Counted from the first letter of the stretch, positions 25,752 through 34,889 are shown. The stretch is DNA of 51,183 nt from Paenibacillus sp. (GCA_031254035.1 JAIRVF010000023.1:1-51183); one strand, 5' to 3'. Notes: generated by a model from the letters alone, not told the origin. Numbers and translations: made by a program.

Positions 25752-26222
25752 TCAATAACCGGCGCGGATTTCTTTTACAGATTTGCCCTGTTTGTTTAAC
25801 CCGGACACTGTCATCGCTGTTTCCACGCATACACCGCAGCGGGTTCCATGATCATCCCATACAACGCTCCCGTCCTCATTTGTTTCCTTGATAAAACAAT
25901 TCAGATTGCTTTTATGCCCCGCGCTCTCCCCACAGCCACAGTAGCACGGAATCGAGCTTAAAATATCCTTCACACTTGCTGCTGTTGTATACGCGGTTTT
26001 AAGTGAAGGATCTAACGCATCCAAAAATGCCGGAAGCTTGTCCGTTCCTTGGGTCGTTTCCTGCAAATCACCGTTCGCCACGAGCTGCTGATGCTCGCCC
26101 AGATGAACCACCGCTGATTCGGCTTCATGTGCATCGCTAGTTTCCTTCGCTCCACAAGCCGACAGCAGCATGCTTGAAAGAATCACTCCGAGTATGGTGA
26201 TACGTGTCTTTTTCCCCAACAT
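25752..26222 (-). CDS. PCYCGC-motif lipoprotein with a C-terminal frameshift
   Basis: A 156-residue lipoprotein: signal peptide from MLGKKTRITILGVIL, lipobox LLSAC, then the family motif IPCYCGCG and further cysteines in CFIKE and CGVCVETA, suited to binding a metal or cofactor (family role unclear). GGAGGAGAG precedes the ATG. The frame stops at EIRAGY, but the next frame continues directly with VIDETYSTGKYAAPTPTP to a stop at 25694, a tail of the kind expected for this family. One extra base near 25757 would explain it, so the protein is probably shortened by about 19 residues, or this is a sequencing error. Confidence 0.82.
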   Translation of the reverse strand: MLGKKTRITILGVILSSMLLSACGAKETSDAHEAESAVVHLGEHQQLVANGDLQETTQGTDKLPAFLDALDPSLKTAYTTAASVKDILSSIPCYCGCGESAGHKSNLNCFIKETNEDGSVVWDDHGTRCGVCVETAMTVSGLNKQGKSVKEIRAGY

Positions 26223-26305
26223 CAACTCTCCTCCACCTTGTTTTCTTGTGTATACGGACTCGAAACCGAAATTACTTCTTGACATTTTGCGTGGTGGTCG
26301 CTGCG

Positions 26306-26400
26306 GTTACGGATCGATCTTCCGATCGCTGTTGTCTCCAAATTTCTTGATTTTATTTTTTAAAAGGTAGAAATTCGGAGACAAAGGCGAACGCTACCGC
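26306..26400. repeat. Imperfect long inverted repeat
   Basis: TGTCTCCAAATTTCT (26333-26347) pairs with AGAAATTCGGAGACA (26369-26383), one mismatch in 15. The match continues imperfectly outward (CGGATCGATCTTCC against AGATCGATTCCG). The left arm also recurs, inverted, at 43324-43349. It lies in the gap upstream of the PCYCGC gene, and no coding sequence is seen. Confidence 0.6.
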
Positions 26401-26542
26401 TTCTTCAGATCGATTCCGTCCCCTCCACTAATTTCGCTTTCTTTAAGCACTAATAATGATGTTGAACCTGTATACGACACAAAACAATCCCTAAAATATA
26501 GTATACCATCCTATTGCATATTGCAGACGGTTCTTTTTCTTA

Positions 26543-26675
26543 GACGCGATCAAAAAATAGTGAATCCAATTAGCACGAAAACCACCCATCGTTAGGCTAT
26601 TTTCGGCAAATCTTGAATAATCTATTATTTTTTTCGATCGCGCCCTATTGGGTCTACTATTTTCTTGATCGCGCT
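26543..26675. repeat. MITE-like repeat, family 3, copy G plus an extra end
   Basis: 26543-26643 aligns with copy F end to end (left GACGCGATCAAAAAATAGTG, right ending CGATCGCGCC). A further inverted end, TTGATCGCGCTT (about 26665-26676), follows, as if a second copy were partly preserved. Confidence 0.65.
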
Positions 26676-26765
26676 TAATTGTAATGTTTCCGTTTAAGAT
26701 CTTCTTTTGTTATAATTGGATTAATAAGCTTTAACGCGGAGCCAAGAGAAAGGTGATCAATAATC

Positions 26766-27137
26766 ATGGAACAGTCTATCAATCCAAATGAAGAATGCGA
26801 TGCAACCTGCATGGGCTCGGAAGAAGAGCTCAACCAAATCAAAAAGGGAATGATCGATGATCAAGCCGCCACGCAAGTAGCTGACTGGTTTAAGGCTTTT
26901 AGCGATCCGACTCGTGTAAAATTGATCGATGCCTTACTGCAGCGCGAGCTTTGCGTTCATGACTTGACAATTCTGCTTGGCATGGGACAATCTGCCGTAT
27001 CACACCAACTTCGTTATTTGCGCAATCTCAGGATCGTTAAGCGCCGCAAGGAAGGAAAAACCGTTTATTACTCGCTTGATGATACACATATCGAACAAAT
27101 TTTTGTCCAGACCCTCCAACACACCCAGCACGGGTAA
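26766..27137 (+). CDS. ArsR/SmtB-family metal sensor, CadC-like
   Basis: A 123-residue winged-helix repressor. N-terminal Cys11 and Cys15 and helix-located Cys63 (ELCVHDL) match three of the four cysteines of CadC; the fourth position is His65. The recognition helix region is MGQSAVSHQLRYLRNLRIV. AGAGAAAGGTG precedes the ATG and a clean TATAAT lies at 26711-26716. It probably senses Cd, Pb or Zn (family inference). It is not next to an efflux gene, but a CadA-type ATPase with an ArsR-like operator lies 6 kb away. Confidence 0.9.
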   Translation: MEQSINPNEECDATCMGSEEELNQIKKGMIDDQAATQVADWFKAFSDPTRVKLIDALLQRELCVHDLTILLGMGQSAVSHQLRYLRNLRIVKRRKEGKTVYYSLDDTHIEQIFVQTLQHTQHG

Positions 27138-27150
27138 TTGGCAGCAAAAA

Positions 27151-27196
27151 AAGGCTGATCTACTAGTAGTTTCAAAACTACTGGTGGAGCAGCCTT
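27151..27196 (-). terminator. Terminator of the ger operon, possibly bidirectional
   Basis: AAGGCTG/CAGCCTT closes a long stem that includes AGTAGTTT/AAAACTACT. On the minus strand it is followed by seven T residues. It sits between the convergent arsR and gerAB-type genes. Confidence 0.85.
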
Positions 27197-27226
27197 CGTT
27201 CGTAAATCCCAAAAAAAGTTGAGGTC

Positions 27227-28327
27227 TCATCGTAATTTGAACACCTTCTTACGAAGTATGTATACACCAAGCAGCAATGATGGGAATAACACGTCGAAGG
27301 TCAAATCAAGAAATGGCCAATACCACAAGATTGCGTCAGTATAGTAGACAATATTTGGAGCAATACATATTGAAAGTACCATGATAAACACTGCGCATGG
27401 CATGGTTAATACCTTATACTCCTTCAGCTTGAAAATTTGACTCAAACCTAAAGTGATGCCATAGGTGAACAGAACGATCTTAAAAAAGATGGTGACAAAC
27501 CACATGAGTGACAAGATCGCTTCAATTCTTTCCAAAAATTGCCCAATATTGATCTTTTTCGCCAAATTATAACTTGGGTACATTTTGCTTGCCGTTGCTT
27601 CTGCACCTAATACGAGATCTGTGAGCAGAATCAAGAGAATCAATGCAATACCGCCTATTAAAGCACCCATGGTAAAGCTTCTCAATATATGTTTTGGTTG
27701 GTTGACATAAGGCATAATCATGAAAAATACAACAAGCTCAAGGGGAGAGAACGTTGCAGGTATAATGGAACCCCGAAGGATCGATATGAATCCCTCACCA
27801 AAAACGGGTTGTATATTCTCGATATGTACTTGGGGAAGCAGAAATAGGACGAAGAGGATAAAGAACAGGACGAATCCCGGGAAAAATATCTCTCCTGCCC
27901 GTGCAAACGTTTCAAGTCCAAGTCTAACAGCCATTACAACAATACACAAAAACATGATATGAATCGCCTGAATCGGCGTCTCCGGCATGATTTGCGTGGT
28001 CATAAAATCACCGATTTCCCTTATATTCGCTGCCGCGCCTAGCAGGAAATAGACTACAAACAACAGCGACAATACCGTTCCAAGCATCTTTCCGAGTATT
28101 TTATTATTAAATTCCACCAAGGTCATTTCAGGATTAAGACTTGCGACGACTGTGAACAAACAAACGGCTAGCAGTCCAATCCCCACACCTATAATTGCGG
28201 AGATCCACGCATCTTCTTTAACTTGAGAAGCCATACCTGACGGCAGCACCAAAAGCGAGTCGCCAACCGTAAATAATGTAACTAGGATTGAGAATTGTCG
28301 TAAGGATATCTTTCCGTTCTCCTGCAT
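27227..28327 (-). CDS. Spore germinant receptor, B subunit (GerAB/GerKB family permease)
   Basis: A 366-residue protein with about ten membrane helices, of the spore germination permease group within the APC superfamily. ISLRQFSILVTLFTVGDSLL at the N-terminus and PVFGEGFISILRGS in the middle are characteristic. In the inner spore membrane this subunit is thought to bind the germinant. It is the last gene of the operon; its ribosome binding site overlaps the stop of the small D-type gene. The specific germinant cannot be predicted. Confidence 0.92.
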   Translation of the reverse strand: MQENGKISLRQFSILVTLFTVGDSLLVLPSGMASQVKEDAWISAIIGVGIGLLAVCLFTVVASLNPEMTLVEFNNKILGKMLGTVLSLLFVVYFLLGAAANIREIGDFMTTQIMPETPIQAIHIMFLCIVVMAVRLGLETFARAGEIFFPGFVLFFILFVLFLLPQVHIENIQPVFGEGFISILRGSIIPATFSPLELVVFFMIMPYVNQPKHILRSFTMGALIGGIALILLILLTDLVLGAEATASKMYPSYNLAKKINIGQFLERIEAILSLMWFVTIFFKIVLFTYGITLGLSQIFKLKEYKVLTMPCAVFIMVLSICIAPNIVYYTDAILWYWPFLDLTFDVLFPSLLLGVYILRKKVFKLR

Positions 28328-28331
28328 GTTA

Positions 28332-28571
28332 TCACCCTTCTTTCAAGGGACCATAAATGATATTACTGATTGGCTCGTAAACCGCAATTACCATATCTAA
28401 AGGGTTGGGAATCGGCCAATGCAGTCCCTCAGCTATCCCGATTCCAATACCTACGATGAGCAGGATAGTGAAAACCCATAACTCCTTGCGTAATTTCTTC
28501 TTGATTAGACGGGGCACTTCAATTAATATGATTACTGCGGCTGCAGCCAGTATCCCTATTGTCTCCCACAT
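28332..28571 (-). CDS. Small two-helix protein of the ger operon (D-subunit-like)
   Basis: A 79-residue protein with two predicted membrane helices (IGILAAAAVIILIEV and WVFTILLIVGIGIGIA). Its size, topology and place between the C and B genes fit the small D proteins that modulate germinant receptor function in several Bacillus species. It is 4 bp from the B gene and 7 bp from the C gene, so it is cotranscribed. The assignment is by topology and context. Confidence 0.75.
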   Translation of the reverse strand: MWETIGILAAAAVIILIEVPRLIKKKLRKELWVFTILLIVGIGIGIAEGLHWPIPNPLDMVIAVYEPISNIIYGPLKEG

Positions 28572-28578
28572 GATGGTC

Positions 28579-29772
28579 CTACTCCTCCATAGTTTCCAAG
28601 ATTGAATTACTTACTGCACCAATCTGTCGTATGTTAGTTTCTACCTTCACATCTACGGCTAAATTCTGAAACTGCCGACCCCAGTCCTTTTTTAATTTTT
28701 TCCAAGCCTTCGGGTTGGAGCGCCGAATGGCTTCTCCGAATCCAAAAATGTCCACCTTGTATTTTGTTTGCGCTGTTTTTATAGCATCTTCAACCAGTTG
28801 TTTTATTAGTTTTTCTTCCGCTTTCTCCAGTTCAGCAATCGTCTTTTTTTGGGTTAAATCAATATGGCAAGCAACATCGTCAACATTCATTTCTCCTCGT
28901 ATGTTAATGTCGATATGAGGTTTTCCACGCTTTATGCTTCCTTTAACCTTTGTTTTTGACCGAATCATCTCTACGGTTAATTTACCTCCTTTAGAACAGG
29001 GAATCACACTGGCAGTACTTGTCACATCATCACGAATATAGTTATATCCTTTACTGTCATTCACGTCTAACCAACCGAGCAGCTTGTCCTTTCTGAATAC
29101 AGCTAACGTAGTGTATTGATTCCTGGTTGGGGGGTCTGACGTCTCTACATTTTTTTTGGCTGCACCTTTTTTCGGGTCACCTGTGATGGTAATTCCCGTT
29201 AACACCGGATTTTGCCCTTCGCTCGCCAAGTCCGAAATCAACTTATCTAAGTTGACAGCAGTTGTAGGCGCCCACCGTTTACTTGATGTTTCGAGCGCGT
29301 TAAAGAGCTTATTGGCAGGAATACCCTCCAGTGATGTCAAAATCTTCAACACATCTTCAGCCGTTGCATCCTTAGCCACAGCAACGTAAAAATCCGATCG
29401 TGCCTCACTATCCCTAGTTAGGAAATCCAAGGTATTACCAATTCCCTCTCTAGCCAAAGCTTCGCCTAACACAACAACACGAAGATGAGCTATATATATT
29501 TTTCTGGGGCTAATCGTTGTCATTTTACGAAGGGCTTCGAAAACTGTGTCTCCTACCGCAGTAAATATGACAACCGGAGATATGCCCCTGCCTTTTTTTG
29601 CTGCGATTTCACCCGGTACCACAACCTGTACAGTAACCTTGTATTTTCGGCCCTGTTTATCGATCCCCATTCCTAAAGCAATCGAAAGATCATTGAGCTC
29701 CCGCCGATTCCAACAGCCGGTCTCAAATAAGAGTGTGCATAAAAGTAGCACAATTAATAATTTTCTTAACAT
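28579..29772 (-). CDS. Spore germinant receptor, C subunit lipoprotein (GerAC/GerKC family)
   Basis: A 397-residue lipoprotein with signal peptide MLRKLLIVLLLCTLLF and lipobox FETGC, directly followed by WNRRELNDLSIALGMGIDK, the hallmark of Ger(x)C proteins. The rest matches the three-domain GerBC layout in length. It sits on the outer face of the inner spore membrane. It follows the A gene by 26 bp with a weak ribosome binding site, suggesting lower expression or coupling. Confidence 0.94.
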   Translation of the reverse strand: MLRKLLIVLLLCTLLFETGCWNRRELNDLSIALGMGIDKQGRKYKVTVQVVVPGEIAAKKGRGISPVVIFTAVGDTVFEALRKMTTISPRKIYIAHLRVVVLGEALAREGIGNTLDFLTRDSEARSDFYVAVAKDATAEDVLKILTSLEGIPANKLFNALETSSKRWAPTTAVNLDKLISDLASEGQNPVLTGITITGDPKKGAAKKNVETSDPPTRNQYTTLAVFRKDKLLGWLDVNDSKGYNYIRDDVTSTASVIPCSKGGKLTVEMIRSKTKVKGSIKRGKPHIDINIRGEMNVDDVACHIDLTQKKTIAELEKAEEKLIKQLVEDAIKTAQTKYKVDIFGFGEAIRRSNPKAWKKLKKDWGRQFQNLAVDVKVETNIRQIGAVSNSILETMEE

Positions 29773-29798
29773 AGATTAGTCATTTCCATTCGACCCTT

Positions 29799-31382
29799 TC
29801 AGGTTCGAGATTTGGGGCCTTGAGAAGGCCGCTCGCGAGTTATATTTTTCTGACTGATTAGTCGTGGCCGAGTTAACAACTTGAAACGCGGCATCCTAAT
29901 AATCGTATCCTTCTGGTCTTCGAGAATGAATGGTGCTAGAGGAGATGTATAAGGCACTCCGAACGAGCGCAGGCTGCACAAATGAAGCACCAGCGCAATA
30001 AATCCAATAATTATTCCGAATAAACCAAAAGAGGCTGCCAGCAGCAGCATGGGAAAACGAATGAGCCGAACGGAAAGCGACATGTTGGCAGCCGGAAAAA
30101 TAAAATTAGAAATTGCCGTAATCGAAATGACAATGACCATCACGGCGGATACAATTCCAGCATCCACTGCAGCCGTTCCAATGACCAGTGTTCCAAGAAT
30201 CGATACAGCCTGCCCTACGGCCCGAGGCATTCTGATACTGGATTCCCTTAAAATTTCAAAAGCCGTCTCCATAATCAGTGCTTCAATCACCGCCGGAAAA
30301 GGAACACCTTCCCGCTGCGCTGCCAAGCTGATCAGCAGCGGTGTCGGCAGCATTTCCTGATGGAATGTGGAGACAGCGATATAGAGAGATGAACCAATTA
30401 AAGCAATAAAGAAGCTGAGAAAACGAAGCATACGAAGTAAACTGCTTGCAATCGCAGGCTGGTAAAAGTCTTCTGAAGCCTGAAAAAATTGGATAAAAAA
30501 AGTAGGAGCTGTTAAGACGAATGGCGTTCCATCCACCAGAATGGCTACACGTCCCTCTAACAAGTCTGCAGCAACGACATCCGGTCGCTCTGTATTGTAC
30601 ATCGTAGGAAACGGGGAATACGGTTCATCCCCAATTAATTCCTCAATATAGCCGCTTTCCAGAATCCCGTCGATATCAATCTGATCCAACCGTCTACGCA
30701 CTTCTTCCACGACTTTATCATTCACAATGCCATGAATATACATTATGCTTACATCGGTTTTGGTAACTCGCCCGATCATTCTGGTTTCGAGCCAAAGATT
30801 CCGGTCTTTGATTTTCCGCCGGATGAGCGCGGTATTGGTCCGAATGGATTCCGTAAAACTCTCTCGCGGACCACGAACGATCGTCTCTGCCGCCGGCTCG
30901 GTCACGCTTCGTTGATTCCATTCTCTTATGGCGACGGAAAAACCTTGTGTTTGCCCCTCGAATAACAGAATCGCATCACCGGATAGTAATGATGTATAAA
31001 ACGCTTCAAAATTCATTACCTCATTGATCTCGGCCACCGTAAAGGCACGTTCTTTTAGGACGTTTAACAAATCCTCATCGAAAGCGATTTTATCGTCCAG
31101 TTCAGTACCTTTCGTATCCATTAACAAAGATTTCATTACAAAATCTGCAAGATCTTTAGTACCTGTTAGACCGTCTGTATAGAAGATAGCCGCTCTAATA
31201 TTACCGGTTTTTCCGATCCGGATTTCTCTGATAATTATGTCAGTACTATTTCCTAACGCTTGTTTTACCTTTTCAATATTTTGCTCTAGAGTTGCCGAAA
31301 TGGACTCCTCAGCATCCTTTGATGTCTTCGTGGACGTGGTGGCTTTTTGTCCGTCTCCATAATTTCCATTTGTATGCTTCAT
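29799..31382 (-). CDS. Spore germinant receptor, A subunit (GerAA/GerKA family)
   Basis: A 527-residue subunit with a hydrophilic N-terminal half and about five C-terminal helices. EGRVAILVDGTPFVLTAPTF, PFPAVIEALIMETAFEILRE and RMPRAVGQAVSILGTLVIG are diagnostic. It is the first gene of the A-C-D-B operon. A GAGGG site precedes the ATG. Forespore sigma-G promoters normally drive such operons, but I could not find a convincing one in 31383-31460. The 31383-31613 gap otherwise holds nothing I recognise. Confidence 0.94.
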   Translation of the reverse strand: MKHTNGNYGDGQKATTSTKTSKDAEESISATLEQNIEKVKQALGNSTDIIIREIRIGKTGNIRAAIFYTDGLTGTKDLADFVMKSLLMDTKGTELDDKIAFDEDLLNVLKERAFTVAEINEVMNFEAFYTSLLSGDAILLFEGQTQGFSVAIREWNQRSVTEPAAETIVRGPRESFTESIRTNTALIRRKIKDRNLWLETRMIGRVTKTDVSIMYIHGIVNDKVVEEVRRRLDQIDIDGILESGYIEELIGDEPYSPFPTMYNTERPDVVAADLLEGRVAILVDGTPFVLTAPTFFIQFFQASEDFYQPAIASSLLRMLRFLSFFIALIGSSLYIAVSTFHQEMLPTPLLISLAAQREGVPFPAVIEALIMETAFEILRESSIRMPRAVGQAVSILGTLVIGTAAVDAGIVSAVMVIVISITAISNFIFPAANMSLSVRLIRFPMLLLAASFGLFGIIIGFIALVLHLCSLRSFGVPYTSPLAPFILEDQKDTIIRMPRFKLLTRPRLISQKNITRERPSQGPKSRT

Positions 31383-31613
31383 ATGCGATCCCTCGATTTA
31401 TGCGCTATCTATGTGACAATTGTTACCTAATCGGTACCAATCTATTCCTGAGGCACCAGTTACAAAGTACACCGAATGAACGGACGACATGTCTACCACA
31501 AAGAGAAGCCCCCGGGATCCTATAGGCTAAAACGTATGGTCGACGGCCATCCAAACATGCTTCGGACCACGCACCTTGATCCCCGCCTGCCACAAACTTA
31601 TGACCACACAAAA

Positions 31614-31646
31614 ATGAGGTCGACCAGTAAGTTCTGGTGACCTCAT
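31614..31646 (-). terminator. Hairpin terminator after the 31660 fragment
   Basis: ATGAGGTC/GACCTCAT with inner ACCAG/TCTGGT forms a strong stem; on the minus strand it is followed by TTTTTGTG. It sits 14 bp after the fragment stop, showing that the fragment keeps its gene's terminator. Confidence 0.75.
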
Positions 31647-31659
31647 AATTCTGCCTAAT

Positions 31660-31866
31660 TCAGTTTTGTAAAATACCGTAGCTCTTCTTTTTCTGCATAG
31701 AATCCAGTAGACTCATATAGAGATAAGCCTCAGGCCAAATTTCAACTTCTGTATCTAGATAATCTTCTTCTTCGCTAGATGTCTCCATCTTCCAATATGA
31801 AAATTGAAACTCCTCTTGCAGCTTTAACTCAGGACTGCCCCCCGCCAAGTAGCGAAATTGATGCAA
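31660..31866 (-). pseudogene. 3' gene fragment fused to repeat copy B
   Basis: A 68-codon frame. The first ten codons (ending YLAGG) are read from the repeat. The native part, about 58 residues with EEEDYLDTEVEIWPEAYLYM, is acidic and of unknown family. The intact terminator behind it and the repeat in place of its 5' end suggest a truncated gene. Confidence 0.4.
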
Positions 31867-32056
31867 AAGTGCATCTATTTACGACTCAACGGCTTGATTT
31901 GGATTAAAAGCTTGCGAAAGTGCAAGCTTTTTCTTTTTTCTGTGCGCAGTTAGGTCATTCATGGTCAAAAGGATGCACTTTCGCATCAATTCTGCCTCCC
32001 ACACCACGAAACGCCTGAAAAGGTTGCACAATCGCAACAATTGTATTTCGACTTCC
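31832..32056. repeat. Stem-loop repeat, family 1, copy B (inverted relative to A and C)
   Basis: About 225 bp matching 38439-38663 in inverted orientation. It has hairpins with cores TGCAAAAGTGCA (31862), TTGCGAAAGTGCAA (31912), TGCACTTTCGCA (31974) and GTTGCACAATCGCAAC (32022). Both flanks are gene fragments lacking 5' ends. Confidence 0.85.
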
Positions 32057-32148
32057 AAACTCGAGGATAGAGAGTTGTTCTGAAGATATAAGAAAGTATA
32101 AACTTCGGAGATCTCGCATCCTTATATCGCAAGAAAAATTACCGCTAA

Positions 32149-32481
32149 ATGTGGTCTGTCTTCTATGAGAGTACGTCGATAACGAAACAGTTTACAGTTA
32201 TGGCTATTATGATGTTGGTGGAACAAGGAGTATTAAAAGTAGCGGATATTCTGTCAAGATTTACGCCGTCATTCCAGTATACAGATCAGATAACCATACA
32301 TCATTTATTGACCCACACATCAGGCATCCCTAATATTACTCAAATCCCCAATTTTATAGAGATTATGAGACGACCTTCTACACTTGAGAAAACGATTAAT
32401 TTATTCATAAACTTAAAACTTGAATTCATTCCGGGGTCTAGATTCCAATATACAAATTCGGGATATATTTTGTTGGCATAG
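32149..32481 (+). pseudogene. Beta-lactamase/serine hydrolase family fragment
   Basis: A 110-codon frame matching the central part of class C-like serine hydrolases: STSITKQFTVMAIMMLVEQG contains the S-x-x-K motif (SITK), HHLLTHTSGIPN is the family signature and FQYTNSGYILLA holds Y-x-N. The protein lacks the signal peptide, the N-terminal region before SxxK and everything after YxN, so it cannot be a complete enzyme. Repeat B lies just upstream. It is a remnant, probably not functional. Confidence 0.85.
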
Positions 32482-32493
32482 ACATATAACAAA

Positions 32494-32532
32494 AAGAACG
32501 CCTCTTCTCCTAAAGGAGCAAGAAGCGTTCTT
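32494..32532 (-). terminator. Terminator downstream of the metal-ATPase gene
   Basis: AAGAACGC/GCGTTCTT stem with inner TCTT..AAGA and CTCC..GGAG; on the minus strand TTTTTGTT follows. It is 100 bp after the ATPase stop. Confidence 0.75.
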
Positions 32533-32633
32533 CGCATATTATCGGAAATCCATTTGTAAATAACCTGACATTTCAGTGGGTCTATACCGGAAAAGGATAC
32601 TCTCTTTCTGGACCGTTCCTTTTCCCGTTCTTA

Positions 32634-34859
32634 TTATTTCACTTTCAATACCCGCATCGCGTTCAGTACCGCTATAAGCGTGACCCCAACATCCGAGAAC
32701 ACCGCTTCCCACATCGTCGCAATCCCGAATGCGCCCAAAAGAAGGAAGATTCCTTTAACCCCTAACGCGAAAATAATATTCTGCCATACAATTGTACGCG
32801 TACTCTTCGCGATATGAATCGCCGTTCCGATCTTGGAAGGCTCATCCGTCATGATGACCACGTCCGCCGCTTCAATGGCAGCATCCGAGCCCAAACCACC
32901 CATCGCAATGCCAACATCCGCTCTAGCAAGTACCGGCGTATCATTAATGCCATCGCCAACAAACACGATTTTTTCTTTCGCGGATTTCTTGCTTTCCAAC
33001 TTCTCGATCTCTTCCACTTTATGCTGCGGCAGAAGTTCAGCATGAACTTCATCCAATCCCAGCGAGCGGCCAACCGCCTCGCCGACCACCTTGGAATCTC
33101 CGGTCAGCATTACGGTTTTCTTGCCCATCTGCTTCAGTGTTTGGATCGCTTCTACCGCATCTTCCTTCACTTCGTCCGAGATGGTGATATATCCGGCATA
33201 TTGGCCATCAACGCTGATATGCACCGTCGTTCCGGCAAGTTCCGGCTGTTTAAAAGCTATCGATTCCTTATCCATGAGTTTGCTATTTCCGGCCAATACG
33301 GCTTTATCGTCCACTTTCACCTGAATGCCATGTCCGGAAATTTCGTTATAGTTTGCAATCCGTCCTTCATTCAGTTCCTTGCCATAAGCCGTACGGATGG
33401 ACTCGGCAATGGGGTGGGTCGAATGGTATTCCGCATAGGCCGCAATCTCCAGCAACTGTTCTTTACTCATTCCCTCCATGGTTGGACGGATATCCGTTAC
33501 TTTAAAAGCTCCTTTGGTTAATGTGCCGGTTTTATCGAAAACAACATATTTGACATCATTTAAGGCTTCAAGATAGTTACTTCCTTTGATCAGGATACCC
33601 GCTTTGGAAGCCGCACCGATCCCGCCGAAGAAACCAAGCGGAATGGAGACAACCAGTGCGCAAGGGCAAGAGATAACCAGGAATATAAGTGCTCTGTATA
33701 TCCAATCCGAAAAAGCTGCCCCACTGATCACAAGCGGCGGCACAAGCGCAAGGAGCACCGCTACGATCACCACAACTGGTGTATAATATCTGGCGAATTT
33801 CGTAATAAAGTTTTCGGTCGGAGCTTTATTGCTGCTTGCATTTTGTACCAAGTCCAAAATTTTCGATACCGTCGATTCGCCGAAGCTTTTAGATACCTCG
33901 ATGGTCAGGACACCATTTTTATTAATAAATCCGCTTAAAACCTCATGACCCGTTTCAATTTCACGCGGAACGGATTCGCCGGTCAAAGCCGATGTATCCA
34001 CCATTGAGCTTCCTTCGACAACCATGCCGTCCAGCGGTACCTTTTCACCTGGCTTAACGACGATATAATCACCGACCTGCACTTCTTCCGGCTCCACTCG
34101 TTTCGTATCGCCACCCACTTTCAAGTTGGCATAATCTGGACGCAAGTCCATCATAGCGCTAATGGATTTGCGGGAGCGATTGACGGCAATTCCTTGGAAC
34201 ATTTCACCGAGCTGGTAGAACAGCATAACTGCAACGCCTTCCGGATATTGGCCAACGCCAAATGCACCTATGGTTGCGACCGACATCAAGAAAAATTCGT
34301 CAAATATCTGGCCACGAATGATGTTTTTGACAGCTTGAAACACAATATCCGCGCCTGCTACCAAATATGCCACCAAGAAGATCGCCAGCTCCACATATGG
34401 GCCGGCATCGATAAGCAATCCGACTGCGGTCAAAGCCGCACCAACGACTAAACGGATCGCCATCTTCTTGGTACCACCGCTGCTATGATCATGAGCGTGG
34501 GAATGCCCTTCCGCACCATGATCATGATCATGCGTATGGCCGTGTTCGTGACCATGTTCATGGCTATGTCCTTGATGATGCCCATGCTGGTGTGCACCTG
34601 ATTTTTTATGTCTTGCAGATGGGTGATCCATCACTGTAATATGCGGCTCAAGCTTTTTGATTTTCTTTTTTACGTCATAAAGCAGTTCTTCATTTTCCTC
34701 ATCCGTTTCATAGACCAACGTCTGCTTGACAAAATTGACGGAGCAGGAACGTATGCCATCCATTTTCTTGACGCCATCTTCAATTTTCATGGCACAATTG
34801 GCGCAATCCAAGCCGTCTAACACGAGTTCGCGTCTCACACTTCCTATTGCCTCAGCCAT
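32634..34859 (-). CDS. cadA: Cd/Zn/Pb-type heavy-metal P1B ATPase
   Basis: A 741-residue metal efflux pump. In order: one HMA domain with GLDCANCA, a His-rich loop of about 45 residues (many H-x-H repeats, about 85-130), eight expected helices with the CPC ion motif (SCPCALV), TGES, the phosphorylation site DKTGTLT and GDGINDTPVL. CPC with a His-rich N-terminus fits the Zn/Cd/Pb group (ZntA/CadA). The ATG at 34859 has GGAGG at good spacing; the in-frame start at 34937 would include the operator and is rejected. It is likely induced by metals through an ArsR-type repressor. Confidence 0.93.
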   Translation of the reverse strand: MAEAIGSVRRELVLDGLDCANCAMKIEDGVKKMDGIRSCSVNFVKQTLVYETDEENEELLYDVKKKIKKLEPHITVMDHPSARHKKSGAHQHGHHQGHSHEHGHEHGHTHDHDHGAEGHSHAHDHSSGGTKKMAIRLVVGAALTAVGLLIDAGPYVELAIFLVAYLVAGADIVFQAVKNIIRGQIFDEFFLMSVATIGAFGVGQYPEGVAVMLFYQLGEMFQGIAVNRSRKSISAMMDLRPDYANLKVGGDTKRVEPEEVQVGDYIVVKPGEKVPLDGMVVEGSSMVDTSALTGESVPREIETGHEVLSGFINKNGVLTIEVSKSFGESTVSKILDLVQNASSNKAPTENFITKFARYYTPVVVIVAVLLALVPPLVISGAAFSDWIYRALIFLVISCPCALVVSIPLGFFGGIGAASKAGILIKGSNYLEALNDVKYVVFDKTGTLTKGAFKVTDIRPTMEGMSKEQLLEIAAYAEYHSTHPIAESIRTAYGKELNEGRIANYNEISGHGIQVKVDDKAVLAGNSKLMDKESIAFKQPELAGTTVHISVDGQYAGYITISDEVKEDAVEAIQTLKQMGKKTVMLTGDSKVVGEAVGRSLGLDEVHAELLPQHKVEEIEKLESKKSAKEKIVFVGDGINDTPVLARADVGIAMGGLGSDAAIEAADVVIMTDEPSKIGTAIHIAKSTRTIVWQNIIFALGVKGIFLLLGAFGIATMWEAVFSDVGVTLIAVLNAMRVLKVK

Positions 34860-34889
34860 CGTAATGCCTCCAATCTTAACTGCGATATA

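Noticed and set aside
25561..25830. Minus-strand 89-codon frame after the PCYCGC gene
   Set aside because: It is a basic, low-complexity reading in another frame that overlaps both the end of the PCYCGC gene and a terminator. The frame-restored tail of the PCYCGC gene is the better explanation.
31423..31611. Minus-strand 62-codon frame upstream of the ger operon
   Set aside because: It has no ribosome binding site, no recognisable family and odd composition, so no support for a gene.
32814..33521. Plus-strand open frame of 235 codons
   Set aside because: It is the mirror of the metal-ATPase coding sequence and shows no domain of its own.
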